Below are positions 27,533 to 36,645 of a stretch of DNA of 64,000 nt, one piece after another. Under the pieces are notes generated by a model. It searched no databases and was not told the DNA's origin. It was given only the letters and a program-made list of their open reading frames with translations. Positions within the stretch are counted from its first letter, which is position 1, and every line of letters starts with the position of its first letter. The stretch comes from Azospirillum brasilense. GTDB lineage: Bacteria; Pseudomonadota; Alphaproteobacteria; Azospirillales; Azospirillaceae. The stretch lies in the NCBI RefSeq assembly GCF_001315015.1, contig NZ_CP012915.1:1288501-1352500 (forward strand). Direction: 5' to 3'. Made by a program: the position numbers and the translations under genes.

Positions 27533-30079
27533 ATGCGGGCGCGCCGCGGCGGTGAGGGGGCTTTGAGCAGCACGATCGAGCGATATCTGCTGGCCGAGAA
27601 AGCTGGCTCCGAGGGCGTCTGGGACTGGGACCTTCGCAACGATACGATGTTCCTGTCTCCCCGCTTTAAGGAGTTTCTCGGCCTGCCGCCGGGCGAGATC
27701 AATCGCCCGGAAGATTGGCTCGACCACGTCCACCCCGACGACATCGACTGGCTCTACGCCTCCTTCGAAGGCCAGATGGTTGGCGTCTCGCTTCCTTTCC
27801 AGATCGAACACCGCGTCCGCCGTGCCGGAGCCGGCTTGTCGCCGGACAATGGCGACTCCGGCTGGCGCTGGCTGGTCTGCCGCGGCATGGCGGTGCCCGA
27901 CGAATCGGGCGATCCGGTGCGTCTCGTCGGGTCGGTCGCCGACATCACCGACCGCAAGCACGCCGAAGCCCAGCTCCGCAAGAGCGAGGAGCGATACGCC
28001 CTCGCCGCCGCGGCCAGCAATGATGGGTTGTGGGATTGGGATCTCGACTCCGGAACCGCCTATTATTCGCCGCGCTGGCTGTCGCTCCTCGGTCTTGAGG
28101 AAGGCAGCGTCGGCAACAGCCCGGATGAATGGATGGAGCGCGTCCATTCCGACGACCGCCGTTCGTTGCGCGAGGCGCTCGACGCCCTGGGCGGCGACAA
28201 CACCGTTTTCCAGATCGAATACCGCGTGCACCACGCCGACGGCGGCATCCGCTGGATGGCCTGCCGCGGCATCGCGGTGCTGGACACGCAGGGCCGCCCG
28301 GTGCGTCTGGTCGGCAGCCAGGCCGACGTCACTGACCGCAAGACCGCCGAGCAACGCCTGCTGCAGAGCGAGGAACGCTACGCGCTGGCCGCCGCGGGCG
28401 CCAACGACGGGCTGTGGGACTGGCGGCTTGACACGGACGAGGTCTATTACTCCCCACGCTGGGCAGCGATGCTCGGCTTCGCCATGGACAGCCTGTCCAA
28501 CCGCATCGGCGAGTGGTTCGACCGCGTGCACCCCGACGATCTGGCCGGGCTGCGCACTGCCTTCGACCTGCATCTGACGGGCGAGCGGGAGCATCTTCAG
28601 CACGTCTTCCGCATCCAGGCCGCCGACGGGGATGAGCTGTGGATGCTGGTCCGCGGACTCGCCGTTCGCGACGGGTCGGGCCGGTCGGTGCGAATCGCCG
28701 GCTCGATGACCGACATCACCGCCCAGAAGCGGGCGGAGCAGCAGCTTCTGTTCGACGCCTTCCACGACGGCATGACCGGACTGCCCAACCGCACCCTTCT
28801 GCTGGACCGCATCGGTCAGGCGCTCGACCGCAACCGGCGTGCTGGCGGCAAAGCCTTCGCCGTCATCTTCATCGATCTCGACCGTTTCAAGTCGATCAAC
28901 GACGCGCTGGGATCCAGCGTCGGCGACCGGCTGCTGAAGACCATCGCCGAGCGGTTGGACGACACCCGCCGCATGGGCGACACGCTGGCCCGCCTGTCGG
29001 CGGACGAGTTCGCCGTTCTCTTGGACGGCATCGATGACGTGGGCGACGCCCTGTCCGCCGCGGAGCGCATGGGCGAGGCCGTCGCGCGGCCGCTGGCGTT
29101 GGACGGGCACGAGTTCGTTCTGTCCGCCTCCATCGGCATCGCGCTCAGCGTCTCCGGCTACGACCGGGCGGAGGAGATGCTGCGCGACGCCAGCCTCGCC
29201 ATGTACCGTGCCAAGTCAGGCGGTCGGGCGCGCATCGACGTCTTCGACAGCAACCTGCGCCGTCAGGCGATGGCCCAGATGCGCACGGAAACCGACCTGC
29301 GCATGGCGTTGGAGCAAAACCAGCTCGTCCTCTATTACCAGCCAATCGTCGCCCTGTCCTCAGGCCAGATCGCCGGGTTCGAGGCGCTGATGCGGTGGAA
29401 ACATCCCGAGCGCGGGCTGGTCCCGCCGGGCGAATTCATCCCGCTGGCCGAGGAATCGGGGCTGATCGTGCCGATGGGCCGATGGGCACTGCGCGAGGCG
29501 GCGCGCCAGCTCGGCCGGTGGCAGACCAGCTTCCCCCGCCCCACCCCGCTGTTCATGAGCGTGAACGTCTCCTCCCGCCAGTTCAGCGACGACGACCTGA
29601 TCGGGCTGGTGAGCGACGTGCTGCTGGAAAGCGGGGTTCCGCCCTCCAGCCTGAAGCTGGAGATCACGGAGAGCCTGCTGATGAAGGACCCCGCCAAGTG
29701 CCGGGTTCTGATGCAGGGCATCCGCGACATGGACGTGCGCCTGTCCATCGACGACTTCGGCACCGGCTATTCGTCGCTGTCCTACCTGCACAAATTCCCG
29801 GCGGACACGCTGAAGATCGACCGCAGCTTCGTCCAGGCCATCTCGTCGGGCGAAGGCAACGCCGCCATCGTGCAGGTGATCGCCACGCTGGCCGCCATCC
29901 TGGGCATGGAGGCGGTCGCCGAAGGCGTGGAGACCGAGATGGAGTCGGAGTTCCTGCGCGACATCATGTGCAAGTACGCGCAGGGCTATCTCTACGCCCG
30001 CCCGGCCCCCGCCGACGCCATCGAGGCGCTGCTGCTCCGCGAGGCGGAGGAACCGCTGGTCCTTCCCAGCTTGGCGTAA
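27533..30079 (+). CDS. Triple-PAS GGDEF-EAL protein, probable c-di-GMP phosphodiesterase
   Basis: This 848-residue protein has three PAS/PAC units (about 15-140, 150-270 and 280-405), each starting with a variant of YALAAA-NDGLWDW, then GGDEF (about 410-570) and EAL (about 590-835) domains. The GGDEF signature is replaced by SADEF (LARLSADEFAVLL), so cyclase activity is unlikely. The EAL domain keeps EALMRW, ITESLL, DDFGTGYSSLSYL, KIDRSF and AEGVE, so c-di-GMP hydrolysis is expected. No transmembrane segment is seen, so sensing is probably cytoplasmic. A TTG at 27563 preceded by GAGGGGG is an alternative start. Confidence 0.92.
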   Translation: MRARRGGEGALSSTIERYLLAEKAGSEGVWDWDLRNDTMFLSPRFKEFLGLPPGEINRPEDWLDHVHPDDIDWLYASFEGQMVGVSLPFQIEHRVRRAGAGLSPDNGDSGWRWLVCRGMAVPDESGDPVRLVGSVADITDRKHAEAQLRKSEERYALAAAASNDGLWDWDLDSGTAYYSPRWLSLLGLEEGSVGNSPDEWMERVHSDDRRSLREALDALGGDNTVFQIEYRVHHADGGIRWMACRGIAVLDTQGRPVRLVGSQADVTDRKTAEQRLLQSEERYALAAAGANDGLWDWRLDTDEVYYSPRWAAMLGFAMDSLSNRIGEWFDRVHPDDLAGLRTAFDLHLTGEREHLQHVFRIQAADGDELWMLVRGLAVRDGSGRSVRIAGSMTDITAQKRAEQQLLFDAFHDGMTGLPNRTLLLDRIGQALDRNRRAGGKAFAVIFIDLDRFKSINDALGSSVGDRLLKTIAERLDDTRRMGDTLARLSADEFAVLLDGIDDVGDALSAAERMGEAVARPLALDGHEFVLSASIGIALSVSGYDRAEEMLRDASLAMYRAKSGGRARIDVFDSNLRRQAMAQMRTETDLRMALEQNQLVLYYQPIVALSSGQIAGFEALMRWKHPERGLVPPGEFIPLAEESGLIVPMGRWALREAARQLGRWQTSFPRPTPLFMSVNVSSRQFSDDDLIGLVSDVLLESGVPPSSLKLEITESLLMKDPAKCRVLMQGIRDMDVRLSIDDFGTGYSSLSYLHKFPADTLKIDRSFVQAISSGEGNAAIVQVIATLAAILGMEAVAEGVETEMESEFLRDIMCKYAQGYLYARPAPADAIEALLLREAEEPLVLPSLA

Positions 30080-30198
30080 GGCCCGCATCCTCCAATCCCG
30101 GCTCCATTCCGCCCCCCATCCAACGGACACTTTCCCCGGCACCGCCCTTTGTGCGAGTGTCCGCGCTCTTTCATTGGGACAGATCAGGATCTCGCGTT

Positions 30199-30582
30199 AT
30201 GGCCGACCGCAACTGCGGAGAATGCACGCTGTGCTGCAAGCTGATGGGCGTGCCCGAACTGAAGAAGCCTTCGGCCAAGTGGTGCGTGTCCTGCGACCAG
30301 GGCAAGGGATGCACGGTCTATGAGGAGCGTCCGCAGTCCTGCCGGAACTTCCAATGCTTCTGGCTGATGGACGAGAATTTCCCCGACGAGTTCCGGCCCG
30401 ACCGCATCCACGCCCTGGCCGCCTTCAACGACGTCAAGGACAGCTGCGTCCTCCACGTCGATCCGGCCAAGCCGCGGGCCATGTCCAGCCCGAAGGTCAA
30501 CGCCCTGATCGACGCGCTTCTCAAGAGCTACGCCAAGGTGTTCGTGCTGTCCGGCAAGGAAAGCGCGCTGATCCAGCGCTGA
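30199..30582 (+). CDS. YkgJ-family cysteine-cluster protein
   Basis: This 127-residue protein has the N-terminal C6-x2-C9-x2-C12-C13 cluster (CGECTLCC) and further cysteines in CVSCDQGKGC and CRNFQCFW, the pattern of the YkgJ family predicted to chelate zinc or an iron-sulfur cluster. The function is not established. The ATG at 30199 has an AGGAT-type site upstream. It stands alone, converging on the unknown gene at 30589-31110. Confidence 0.8.
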   Translation: MADRNCGECTLCCKLMGVPELKKPSAKWCVSCDQGKGCTVYEERPQSCRNFQCFWLMDENFPDEFRPDRIHALAAFNDVKDSCVLHVDPAKPRAMSSPKVNALIDALLKSYAKVFVLSGKESALIQR

Positions 30583-30588
30583 GGCCGG

Positions 30589-31110
30589 TTACGCCCCTCC
30601 GCCGCCGCGGAAGTTGAGCAGGCTCGGCGCCTTGTCGATGATCTCCTCCAGGATCAGGGAGGCGGTCTCCAGATCGCGCTCCAGGTCCGAGCCCAGCTTG
30701 CCGGCGTAGTTGGGGCGCTTCAGCTTCTCGTGGGCGTCGTGCAGGCTGCGCAGCTCCGCCACGAAAATCTCGCGGGCGCCCATGGGCAGGATCGGGTTGG
30801 CCGACAGCACGAAGAAGAAGCGCATGCTGGCCCGTACCAGAAGAGCCAGCATCACCGTGTCCAGCCGCTCGAACTGGTCGCGCAGGTCGTCGGAGCGGGT
30901 GTCCACGAGGTTGCGCAGCCGCTGCTCGATCAGGATGACCAGCGCCTGGAACTCGCCCACCTTGTCGCGGAATTCGCGGTAGGCGCCGAAGCTGTGCTTG
31001 CTCGCCTCATGCTCGGCCAGTTGGGCCAGCTTCGACGCCTCCCGGCACTGGCGCTCCAGCGCGGACAGCAGTTCCTTGACCTCGGCGCGGGTGTATTGGC
31101 GCTTGCTCAT
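30589..31110 (-). CDS. Unrecognised cytoplasmic helical protein
   Basis: This protein of about 173 residues starts MSKRQYTRAEVKELLSALE. It is highly charged, mostly helical in composition, and has no signal peptide or convincing membrane segment; a short hydrophobic stretch, LALLVRASMRFFFVLS, lies in the middle. It ends in GGGGA. I do not recognise the family. The ATG at 31110 is preferred over a start at 31173 because the extra 21 residues look non-coding. It lies between ykgJ and the EmrAB operon with no shared operon evident. Confidence 0.65.
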   Translation of the reverse strand: MSKRQYTRAEVKELLSALERQCREASKLAQLAEHEASKHSFGAYREFRDKVGEFQALVILIEQRLRNLVDTRSDDLRDQFERLDTVMLALLVRASMRFFFVLSANPILPMGAREIFVAELRSLHDAHEKLKRPNYAGKLGSDLERDLETASLILEEIIDKAPSLLNFRGGGGA

Positions 31111-31195
31111 GACGGCGGAAAGACCCTTCGACGCGACGGCCTGCCCTATAGCACGAAGACAGGCGCCGGTCACCGGGACGCTTCACCGGCGCGAC

Positions 31196-31240
31196 GGGAC
31201 GGCCACACCCGGGACGGCCACACCCCCGACGGCCACGCCG
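31196..31240. repeat. 15-bp tandem repeat, three copies
   Basis: GGGACGGCCACACCC occurs twice back to back (31196-31210 and 31211-31225), followed by an imperfect third copy (31226-31240) that ends just before the emrB stop. It lies in the intergenic gap and is a possible variable-number locus. Confidence 0.75.
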
Positions 31241-31243
31241 CGA

Positions 31244-32941
31244 TCAGTGATCCGCCGCCGCCGGTTTGCCGCCTGGACGCCGCACCAGCGGCATCAGCAG
31301 AAGCCCGGCGAAGAACACCCCGGCCATCAGCAGCAGACAGTCGTTGAAGGTCAGCACCATCGCCTCGCGCTCGACCATGCGGGCCAGCGTCTTCATGGCG
31401 GCGGCCTGCGGGTCGGCGACCAGCCCGTCGAATTTGGCGGCCAGACCGTCCAGCGTCTCCTGCACCAGCGGACGGGCGAGGTTCAGGTTGTCGCCCAGCC
31501 GGTTCATGTGCAGGGACGCCCGCTCCAGCAACACGGTGTTGATCGCCGCCAGACCGATGGCGCCGCCCAGGTTGCGCATCAGGTTGTAGAGGCCCGACGC
31601 GTTCTTGAGCTGCTCCGGCGGCAGGGTGCCGAGCGCGATGGTGTTCACGGGGATGAAGCAGAGCATCAGCGACAGGCCGCGCACCGCCTGCGGCAGGAAC
31701 AGCTCCCAGAAGCCGGACTGGTTGGTCAGGTGGGCGTTCAGCCAGACGCCGGTGCCGAACAGGCACAGCCCCATCGCCAGCATCACCCGCAGGTCGAGCT
31801 TCTTCGACAGCGCGCCGGCGATCGGCGCGGACAGGAACTGGAAGGCGCCGGTCACGAACATGATCGTGCCGATCTGCAGGCTGTTCAGCCCGCGCACCCG
31901 CGCCAGGAACAGCGGTTGCAGATAGACCGCCCCGTAGAGCCCGATGCCGATGATGAAGCTGTAGAGCGAGCCGATGGCGAAGTTGCGGTCCAGGAAGGCG
32001 CGCAGCTCGACGATCGGGTTGCCGTAGGTCAGGACCCGCCAGAAGAAACCGACGGCGGACACCACGGCGACCACGGCGAAGATCGCCACATACTCGTCCT
32101 GGAACCAGTCCTGGCGCGGGCCTTCCTCGACCACGAACTCCAGGCTGCCGAGGAAGGCGGCCATCAGCCCCAGCCCGATGAAGTCGAAACCCTTGCGCAG
32201 CGCCGGGTTGGGCTTGTCCACGTCGACCAGCGTCCACACCAGCGAGGTCACGGCGATGCCCGGCAGCACGTTGGCCAGGAACAGCCAGTGCCAGGAGAAG
32301 CTCTGGGTCAGCCAGCCGCCCAGCGTCGGCCCCAGCGTCGGCGCCATGGTGGCGACCAGACCGATCATCACCGACACGCCGGCCCGCTTTTCCGGCGGGA
32401 ACAGCGAGAAGCTGGTGGCGAAGACGGTCGGGATCATCGCTCCGCCGATGAAGCCTTGGAGCGCCCGCCACACGATCATCGATTCGATGCTGGAGGTGAA
32501 GGCGCAGGCGACGCTGGTCAGGGTGAAGCCGGCGGCGGCGATGGTGAACAGCACGCGGGTGGAGAGAATCCGCGCCAGCATGCCGGACAGCGGGATCATC
32601 ACCACCTCGGCGATGAGGTAGGAAGTCTGCACCCACGAGATTTCATCGGCGCTGGCCGCGAGGCCCGCCTGGATCTCCGACAGGGAGCTGGAAACGATCT
32701 GGATGTCCAGGATCGCCATGAACATGCCGACGACCATGGACAGGAAGCCCAGCCAGTCACGCGTGCTCACCGGGCGCGGCCCGGCGCTGGACCCGACACT
32801 GGAAGGGGAAGGAGCCGCCGCGCCCCGGCCCGCGGGGGGCGGGGGAGTTTGGAGCCGGGACGCGGCGGTCTCGCCACCCGCATCCGCCGGGGGATTGGCG
32901 TTGCGGGCGGTGGGGGTGTCGTCGTTGGTGATGGCGGTCAT
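31244..32941 (-). CDS. emrB: DHA2-family MFS drug efflux transporter (EmrB-like)
   Basis: This 565-residue inner-membrane protein is predicted to have 14 transmembrane helices and is a typical EmrB/QacA transporter. Motifs include FMAILDIQIVSSSL in the first helix, WVQTSYLIAEVV, and GPTLGGWLTQSFSWHWLF (motif C region). A Pro/Ala-rich cytoplasmic N-terminus of about 60 residues is unusual. It follows emrA by 54 bp; together they should form a tripartite pump with an outer-membrane TolC-like channel, which is not encoded nearby. Confidence 0.92.
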   Translation of the reverse strand: MTAITNDDTPTARNANPPADAGGETAASRLQTPPPPAGRGAAAPSPSSVGSSAGPRPVSTRDWLGFLSMVVGMFMAILDIQIVSSSLSEIQAGLAASADEISWVQTSYLIAEVVMIPLSGMLARILSTRVLFTIAAAGFTLTSVACAFTSSIESMIVWRALQGFIGGAMIPTVFATSFSLFPPEKRAGVSVMIGLVATMAPTLGPTLGGWLTQSFSWHWLFLANVLPGIAVTSLVWTLVDVDKPNPALRKGFDFIGLGLMAAFLGSLEFVVEEGPRQDWFQDEYVAIFAVVAVVSAVGFFWRVLTYGNPIVELRAFLDRNFAIGSLYSFIIGIGLYGAVYLQPLFLARVRGLNSLQIGTIMFVTGAFQFLSAPIAGALSKKLDLRVMLAMGLCLFGTGVWLNAHLTNQSGFWELFLPQAVRGLSLMLCFIPVNTIALGTLPPEQLKNASGLYNLMRNLGGAIGLAAINTVLLERASLHMNRLGDNLNLARPLVQETLDGLAAKFDGLVADPQAAAMKTLARMVEREAMVLTFNDCLLLMAGVFFAGLLLMPLVRRPGGKPAAADH

Positions 32942-32995
32942 GGTCGCCCTCTCCAGGACGAAAGAGATTGGAACGTAAAACGGGTGTCGGTGCGG

Positions 32996-34099
32996 TTACT
33001 TCGACGCGACCGTCCGGCCGGGGACCAGCGCGCCCATGACGGTGTTCCTGTCGTGCGGCTGCTCCTCGGCGCCGCGGGTGTCGACCTCGGCCACCACCGA
33101 CAGGCCGGGACGCAGCAGGCCGGACAGCGCGCTGTCGCGCGGCAGGGCGATGCGCACCGGCACGCGCTGGACGATCTTGGTGAAGTTGCCGGTCGCGTTC
33201 TCCGGCGGCAGCAGGCTGAACTGCGAGCCCGACGCCGGGGCGAAGCTCTCCACCCGGCCGAGCAGATGCTTGTCCGGATAGGCGTCGACCTCCACCGTCA
33301 CCGGCTGGCCGGGACGCATGCGGGCGAGTTGCGTCTCCTTGAAGTTGGCGACCACATAGACGTCGGGCAGCGGCACCAGCGAGAGAAGCTGCACGCCCGG
33401 ACGCGCGTACTGGCCGACCTGGACGCCGCGGTTGCCGACCACCCCGTCCACCGGGGCGCGGATGACCGTGTTGTTCAGGTCATTGCGCGCGGTCTGCAGG
33501 GCGGCCTCCGCTTGGCGCAGCCGGGCGTCGGTCTCGCTGCGGCTGGCGTTCAGCACGCCGACCTGATCCTGTTCCGCGACCAGCGCGGCGCGGCTGCGGG
33601 CGGTCTCCGCCGTCGCCTTGCGCAGGTCGGCGTCTGCCGTCTCGAACTTCTGGCGGCTGGCCCAGCTGTCGCTGGCCAGCGCGCGGGTGCGGTCGAAATC
33701 CTGCTGGGCGCGGCGCTGCTCGGCCTCGGCGCTGGAGACCGAGGCGGCGGCCTGATCGATGATCGCCTTCTGGAGCTGCAGCTTGCTGTCGATGGTGCCG
33801 AGCGCCGCCTTCTGCGCGGCGACATTGGCCTCGGCCTCTGCCACCTTGGCGCGGAAGTCCTGGTCATCCAGCACAGCCAGCACGTCGCCCGCGGCGACCT
33901 GCTGGTTCTCCGCCACCCGGACGTCCCGCACATAGGCCGAGACCTTGGGGCTCACCACCGTGATGTCGCTGTGGACATAGGCGTTGTCGGTCGACTCGAA
34001 GAAGCGACCCTCGGTCCACCACTCCCAGCCGGCGTAACCGCCACCGGCCAGCACCGCCACCGCCACACCCGACAGAACGATCTTCCGCACGGCTTTCAT
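32996..34099 (-). CDS. emrA: HlyD/EmrA-type membrane fusion protein
   Basis: This 367-residue periplasmic adaptor is anchored by one N-terminal helix (about 7-27). Signatures are STDNAYVHSDITVVSPKVSAYV, VRVAENQQVAAGDVLAVLDD (biotinyl-lipoyl half), a long coiled-coil hairpin at about 90-200 and NNTVIRAPVDGVVGNRGVQVGQYARPG (second half). The ATG at 34099 gives a clean anchor; a GTG at 34138 is possible. It is the first gene of the pump operon, divergent from tetR, with operator-like palindromes between them. Confidence 0.92.
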   Translation of the reverse strand: MKAVRKIVLSGVAVAVLAGGGYAGWEWWTEGRFFESTDNAYVHSDITVVSPKVSAYVRDVRVAENQQVAAGDVLAVLDDQDFRAKVAEAEANVAAQKAALGTIDSKLQLQKAIIDQAAASVSSAEAEQRRAQQDFDRTRALASDSWASRQKFETADADLRKATAETARSRAALVAEQDQVGVLNASRSETDARLRQAEAALQTARNDLNNTVIRAPVDGVVGNRGVQVGQYARPGVQLLSLVPLPDVYVVANFKETQLARMRPGQPVTVEVDAYPDKHLLGRVESFAPASGSQFSLLPPENATGNFTKIVQRVPVRIALPRDSALSGLLRPGLSVVAEVDTRGAEEQPHDRNTVMGALVPGRTVASK

Positions 34100-34163
34100 C
34101 GTGATCCAACCCACCCGTTTCGGTTCTTTGCCCGGCACGGTCCGGCTTGCTGCCGCCCCGCCG

Positions 34164-34182
34164 AAACTGAACCGTTCAGTTT
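34164..34182. promoter_or_regulatory. TetR-type operator palindrome 1
   Basis: AAACTGAAC-C-GTTCAGTTT is a perfect 9-bp inverted repeat around one central base, typical in length and form for a TetR operator. It lies 65 bp upstream of the emrA start, where binding would block the pump promoter. Binding is inferred. Confidence 0.75.
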
Positions 34183-34227
34183 AGTCTTGCGAAAAGATGA
34201 TCGCGGGCCTACCTGTTGTCAAGAGTG

Positions 34228-34244
34228 AACTGAACGGTCTAGTT
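34228..34244. promoter_or_regulatory. TetR-type operator palindrome 2
   Basis: AACTGAAC-G-GTCTAGTT repeats the first operator with two mismatches in the right arm. Its centre is 63 bp (six helical turns) from operator 1, and it lies nearer the divergent tetR gene, suggesting control in both directions. Confidence 0.65.
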
Positions 34245-34390
34245 TTAACGTTTGGGATTGTGGTTGAATGCGGAACGCGCTACGGCAGCGGGGACTCGGC
34301 ATACGAAGTCCCGCAAGCACCGCCGGCACCGTGGTAGAACAGGACGCAGGGCCGGTTTCAGGACACCCGGCTTCAGGACATGAGGAACGC

Positions 34391-35011
34391 ATGAGCACGC
34401 TGGTCGCCCCCACCCCGGAGGCAGGATCGAAGCCCGCGCAGATCCTGGAGGCCGCCGGAAAGCTGTTCCTGGACCATGGCTACGGCGCCGTCAGCATGGA
34501 CGCCATCGCCAAGACGGCCAACGTGTCCAAGGCGACCCTCTACGCCCATTTCGGCAGCAAGGACGAGCTGTTCCGCGTCATGGTCGCTCGCGAATGCAAG
34601 GGTCAGGCGATGGCCGCCGTCTGCGAGGAGGCGCGCGCGCTCGACATGGCCGATGGGCTGCGCCTGATCGCCCGCCATTTCGTCACGCTGATCCTCTCGC
34701 CACAGGCGCTGGCCGGCTACCGCGTGGTGGTCGGCGAGGCGCACCGCTTCCCCGAGCTGGCGAGCGCCTTCTACGAGGCGGGCCCGGCCCGCACCATGGA
34801 GCACATCAGCGCCTTTATGACCGACCTCGACGGCCGCGGCCTGCTGCGCATTCCCGACCCGCAGTTGGCGGCGGAGCAGTTCGTCGGACTCGTCAAGTCG
34901 CACACGCACCTGCGCTTCATGCTGTGCCTGTCCGAGCGCCCGACCGAGGAGCAGCTGACCCGGATTGTCGACGGCGCGGTTTCCCTGATCATCCGGGGCT
35001 ACGCGCCCTAA
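34391..35011 (+). CDS. TetR-family regulator of the EmrAB-like pump
   Basis: This 206-residue repressor-type protein has the TetR helix-turn-helix at about 18-62 (ILEAAGKLFLDHGYGAVSMDAIAKTANVSKATLYAHFGSK region) and a C-terminal ligand domain resembling AcrR-like TetR_C domains. The ATG at 34391 has GAGGAACGC upstream; the longer reading from 34268 is rejected. Divergence from emrAB and the two palindromes between them make local control very likely. The inducer is unknown. Confidence 0.92.
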   Translation: MSTLVAPTPEAGSKPAQILEAAGKLFLDHGYGAVSMDAIAKTANVSKATLYAHFGSKDELFRVMVARECKGQAMAAVCEEARALDMADGLRLIARHFVTLILSPQALAGYRVVVGEAHRFPELASAFYEAGPARTMEHISAFMTDLDGRGLLRIPDPQLAAEQFVGLVKSHTHLRFMLCLSERPTEEQLTRIVDGAVSLIIRGYAP

Positions 35012-35039
35012 CGGGCCCACCATCCTAATGGAGCGGTGC

Positions 35040-35711
35040 TCAGCGACCCCCATCGAAGGTGATCATGACCTCCAGCACCCCCGCGGCGTCCGTCTGGACA
35101 TCGCGGAAAGTGGCGATCTCACCGGGAAGGATCTGCGGCGGCACCGGCTCGACGGTCCAGTTCCTCAGCGGCTGACGGTCGGCGCCCAGCGCGGTGACCC
35201 GCAGCGCCGGCACCGTGCGCGCCGCTTCGGAGACGTTGAGAATCTGCCCTTCCACGAGCAGAGCGGTCTTGCCGTCCTCGGCCTTCTGTTCGGAGCGGAC
35301 GTTCTGAAGCTGGAGACCGGTGCCCGGCGGCTCCACCGGCAGGCCGACCGTTTCGTAGAACAGGGCGGCCGGAGGCCACAACCGTACCACGGTGGCGCGG
35401 CCGAAGTAACCGGCGGCGCCGATGGCCAGCAGGACCGCAACGAAACTCCCCCAGCCGACCAGCGCCCGGCGCCGCGCGCCCGGGTCCGCCGGAGGCTTGC
35501 CGGGCGCCGACTTCTTGGCGGCCGGTGCCTTGGACGGCGGCGGGACCGGATGGAACTCGGTCACCGCGTCGGGGGGAAAGGCGGCCTCATCCTGCGGCGA
35601 CTGCCACCACATGTGTCCGCATTGGGCGCAACGCACCTTCCGGCCCTGCGGACCGACCGCCGAATCGGCAAGAGTGTACCGTGTGTCGCAGGCCGGGCAG
35701 GTGATGATCAT
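35040..35711 (-). CDS. MJ0042 zinc-ribbon and DUF3426 membrane protein
   Basis: This 223-residue protein begins with an MJ0042-type zinc ribbon, MIITCPACDTRYTL followed by VRCAQCGHMWW (four cysteines within about 35 residues). A Pro/Ala/Lys linker, one transmembrane helix at about 84-105 and a DUF3426-like periplasmic beta domain at about 120-220 follow. The function is unknown; such proteins are often found near ftsEX in this group. It is divergent from ftsE across 231 bp in which I see no clear site. Confidence 0.85.
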   Translation of the reverse strand: MIITCPACDTRYTLADSAVGPQGRKVRCAQCGHMWWQSPQDEAAFPPDAVTEFHPVPPPSKAPAAKKSAPGKPPADPGARRRALVGWGSFVAVLLAIGAAGYFGRATVVRLWPPAALFYETVGLPVEPPGTGLQLQNVRSEQKAEDGKTALLVEGQILNVSEAARTVPALRVTALGADRQPLRNWTVEPVPPQILPGEIATFRDVQTDAAGVLEVMITFDGGR

Positions 35712-35942
35712 AGATGCCGATCGTTGTCACCGAAATTGCAGACTGTCCTTATAGGTAGTCATGGGGTGTGAAGCAAGGAACGCACGGGCGGTGCGTGCGA
35801 CCGTCCCGAACCGCGTCCCGAACCGGATGATCGGCGGGACGGGACGGACAGCGGTGGACGCGCCGGCCCCTGCCGGTGCATTGTCCATCCGCGCACCCGG
35901 CGGGACGTCGCCGGGGCCTTCCGTTGCGCCTTTGGTGGGACT

Positions 35943-36623
35943 GTGATCCGTTTCGAGAATGTGGGACTGCGCTATGGCACCGGACCGGAGGTGCTGCGCG
36001 ACATCAGCTTCACCCTGCCGCCCGGCTCGTTCCACTTCATGACGGGGGCGAGCGGGGCCGGCAAGTCGTCGCTGCTGAAGCTGATGTATCTGGCGCTCCG
36101 CCCGTCGCGCGGGCTGGTCACCCTGTTCGGCAAGGACATGGCGCGGGTCAAGCGCACCGATCTGCCGGCGCTGCGCCGCCAGATCGGGGTGGTGTTCCAG
36201 GACTTCGCCCTGCTCGACCATCTCTCGGCGCTCGACAACGTGGCCCTGCCGCTGCGCATGGGCGGCGCGCGCGAATCCGACGTGGTGGAGCACTGCACGG
36301 AGATCCTGCGCTGGGTGGGGTTGGGCAACCATCTGAACTCCCTGCCCTCCACCCTGTCGGGTGGACAGCAGCAGCGCGTCGCCATCGCCCGCGCGGTCAT
36401 CAACCGCCCGCGCCTGCTGCTGGCCGACGAGCCGACCGGCAACGTGGACGACGGCATCGGCATGCGCCTGCTCTACCTGTTCGAGGAGCTTCACAAGCTG
36501 GGCACCACCGTGGTCATCGCCTCGCACAACGAGGCGCTGATCCGCCGCTTCGAGCACCCGCGCCTGATGCTGGAGAACGGGCGCCTGCACGTCCTGCCGG
36601 CGCACGCCTCGCGCTGGGCCTGA
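35943..36623 (+). CDS. ftsE: Cell division ATP-binding protein FtsE
   Basis: FtsE is the ABC ATPase that with FtsX activates septal peptidoglycan hydrolases. The 226-residue protein has Walker A GASGAGKSS, Q-loop VVFQDFALL, signature LSGGQQQRVAIARA, Walker B LLLADEPTGN and H-loop IASHNE. The start is GTG at 35943, with GGTGGGA upstream. It is followed by ftsX after 22 bp. Confidence 0.93.
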   Translation: MIRFENVGLRYGTGPEVLRDISFTLPPGSFHFMTGASGAGKSSLLKLMYLALRPSRGLVTLFGKDMARVKRTDLPALRRQIGVVFQDFALLDHLSALDNVALPLRMGGARESDVVEHCTEILRWVGLGNHLNSLPSTLSGGQQQRVAIARAVINRPRLLLADEPTGNVDDGIGMRLLYLFEELHKLGTTVVIASHNEALIRRFEHPRLMLENGRLHVLPAHASRWA

Positions 36624-36645
36624 CGCGGAGGGAAGGAGACACGCC

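Noticed and set aside
30998..34228. 1076-codon plus-strand ORF
   Set aside because: Runs antisense through the emrAB genes and is Gln/His/Gly-rich; both minus-strand genes have clear family motifs.
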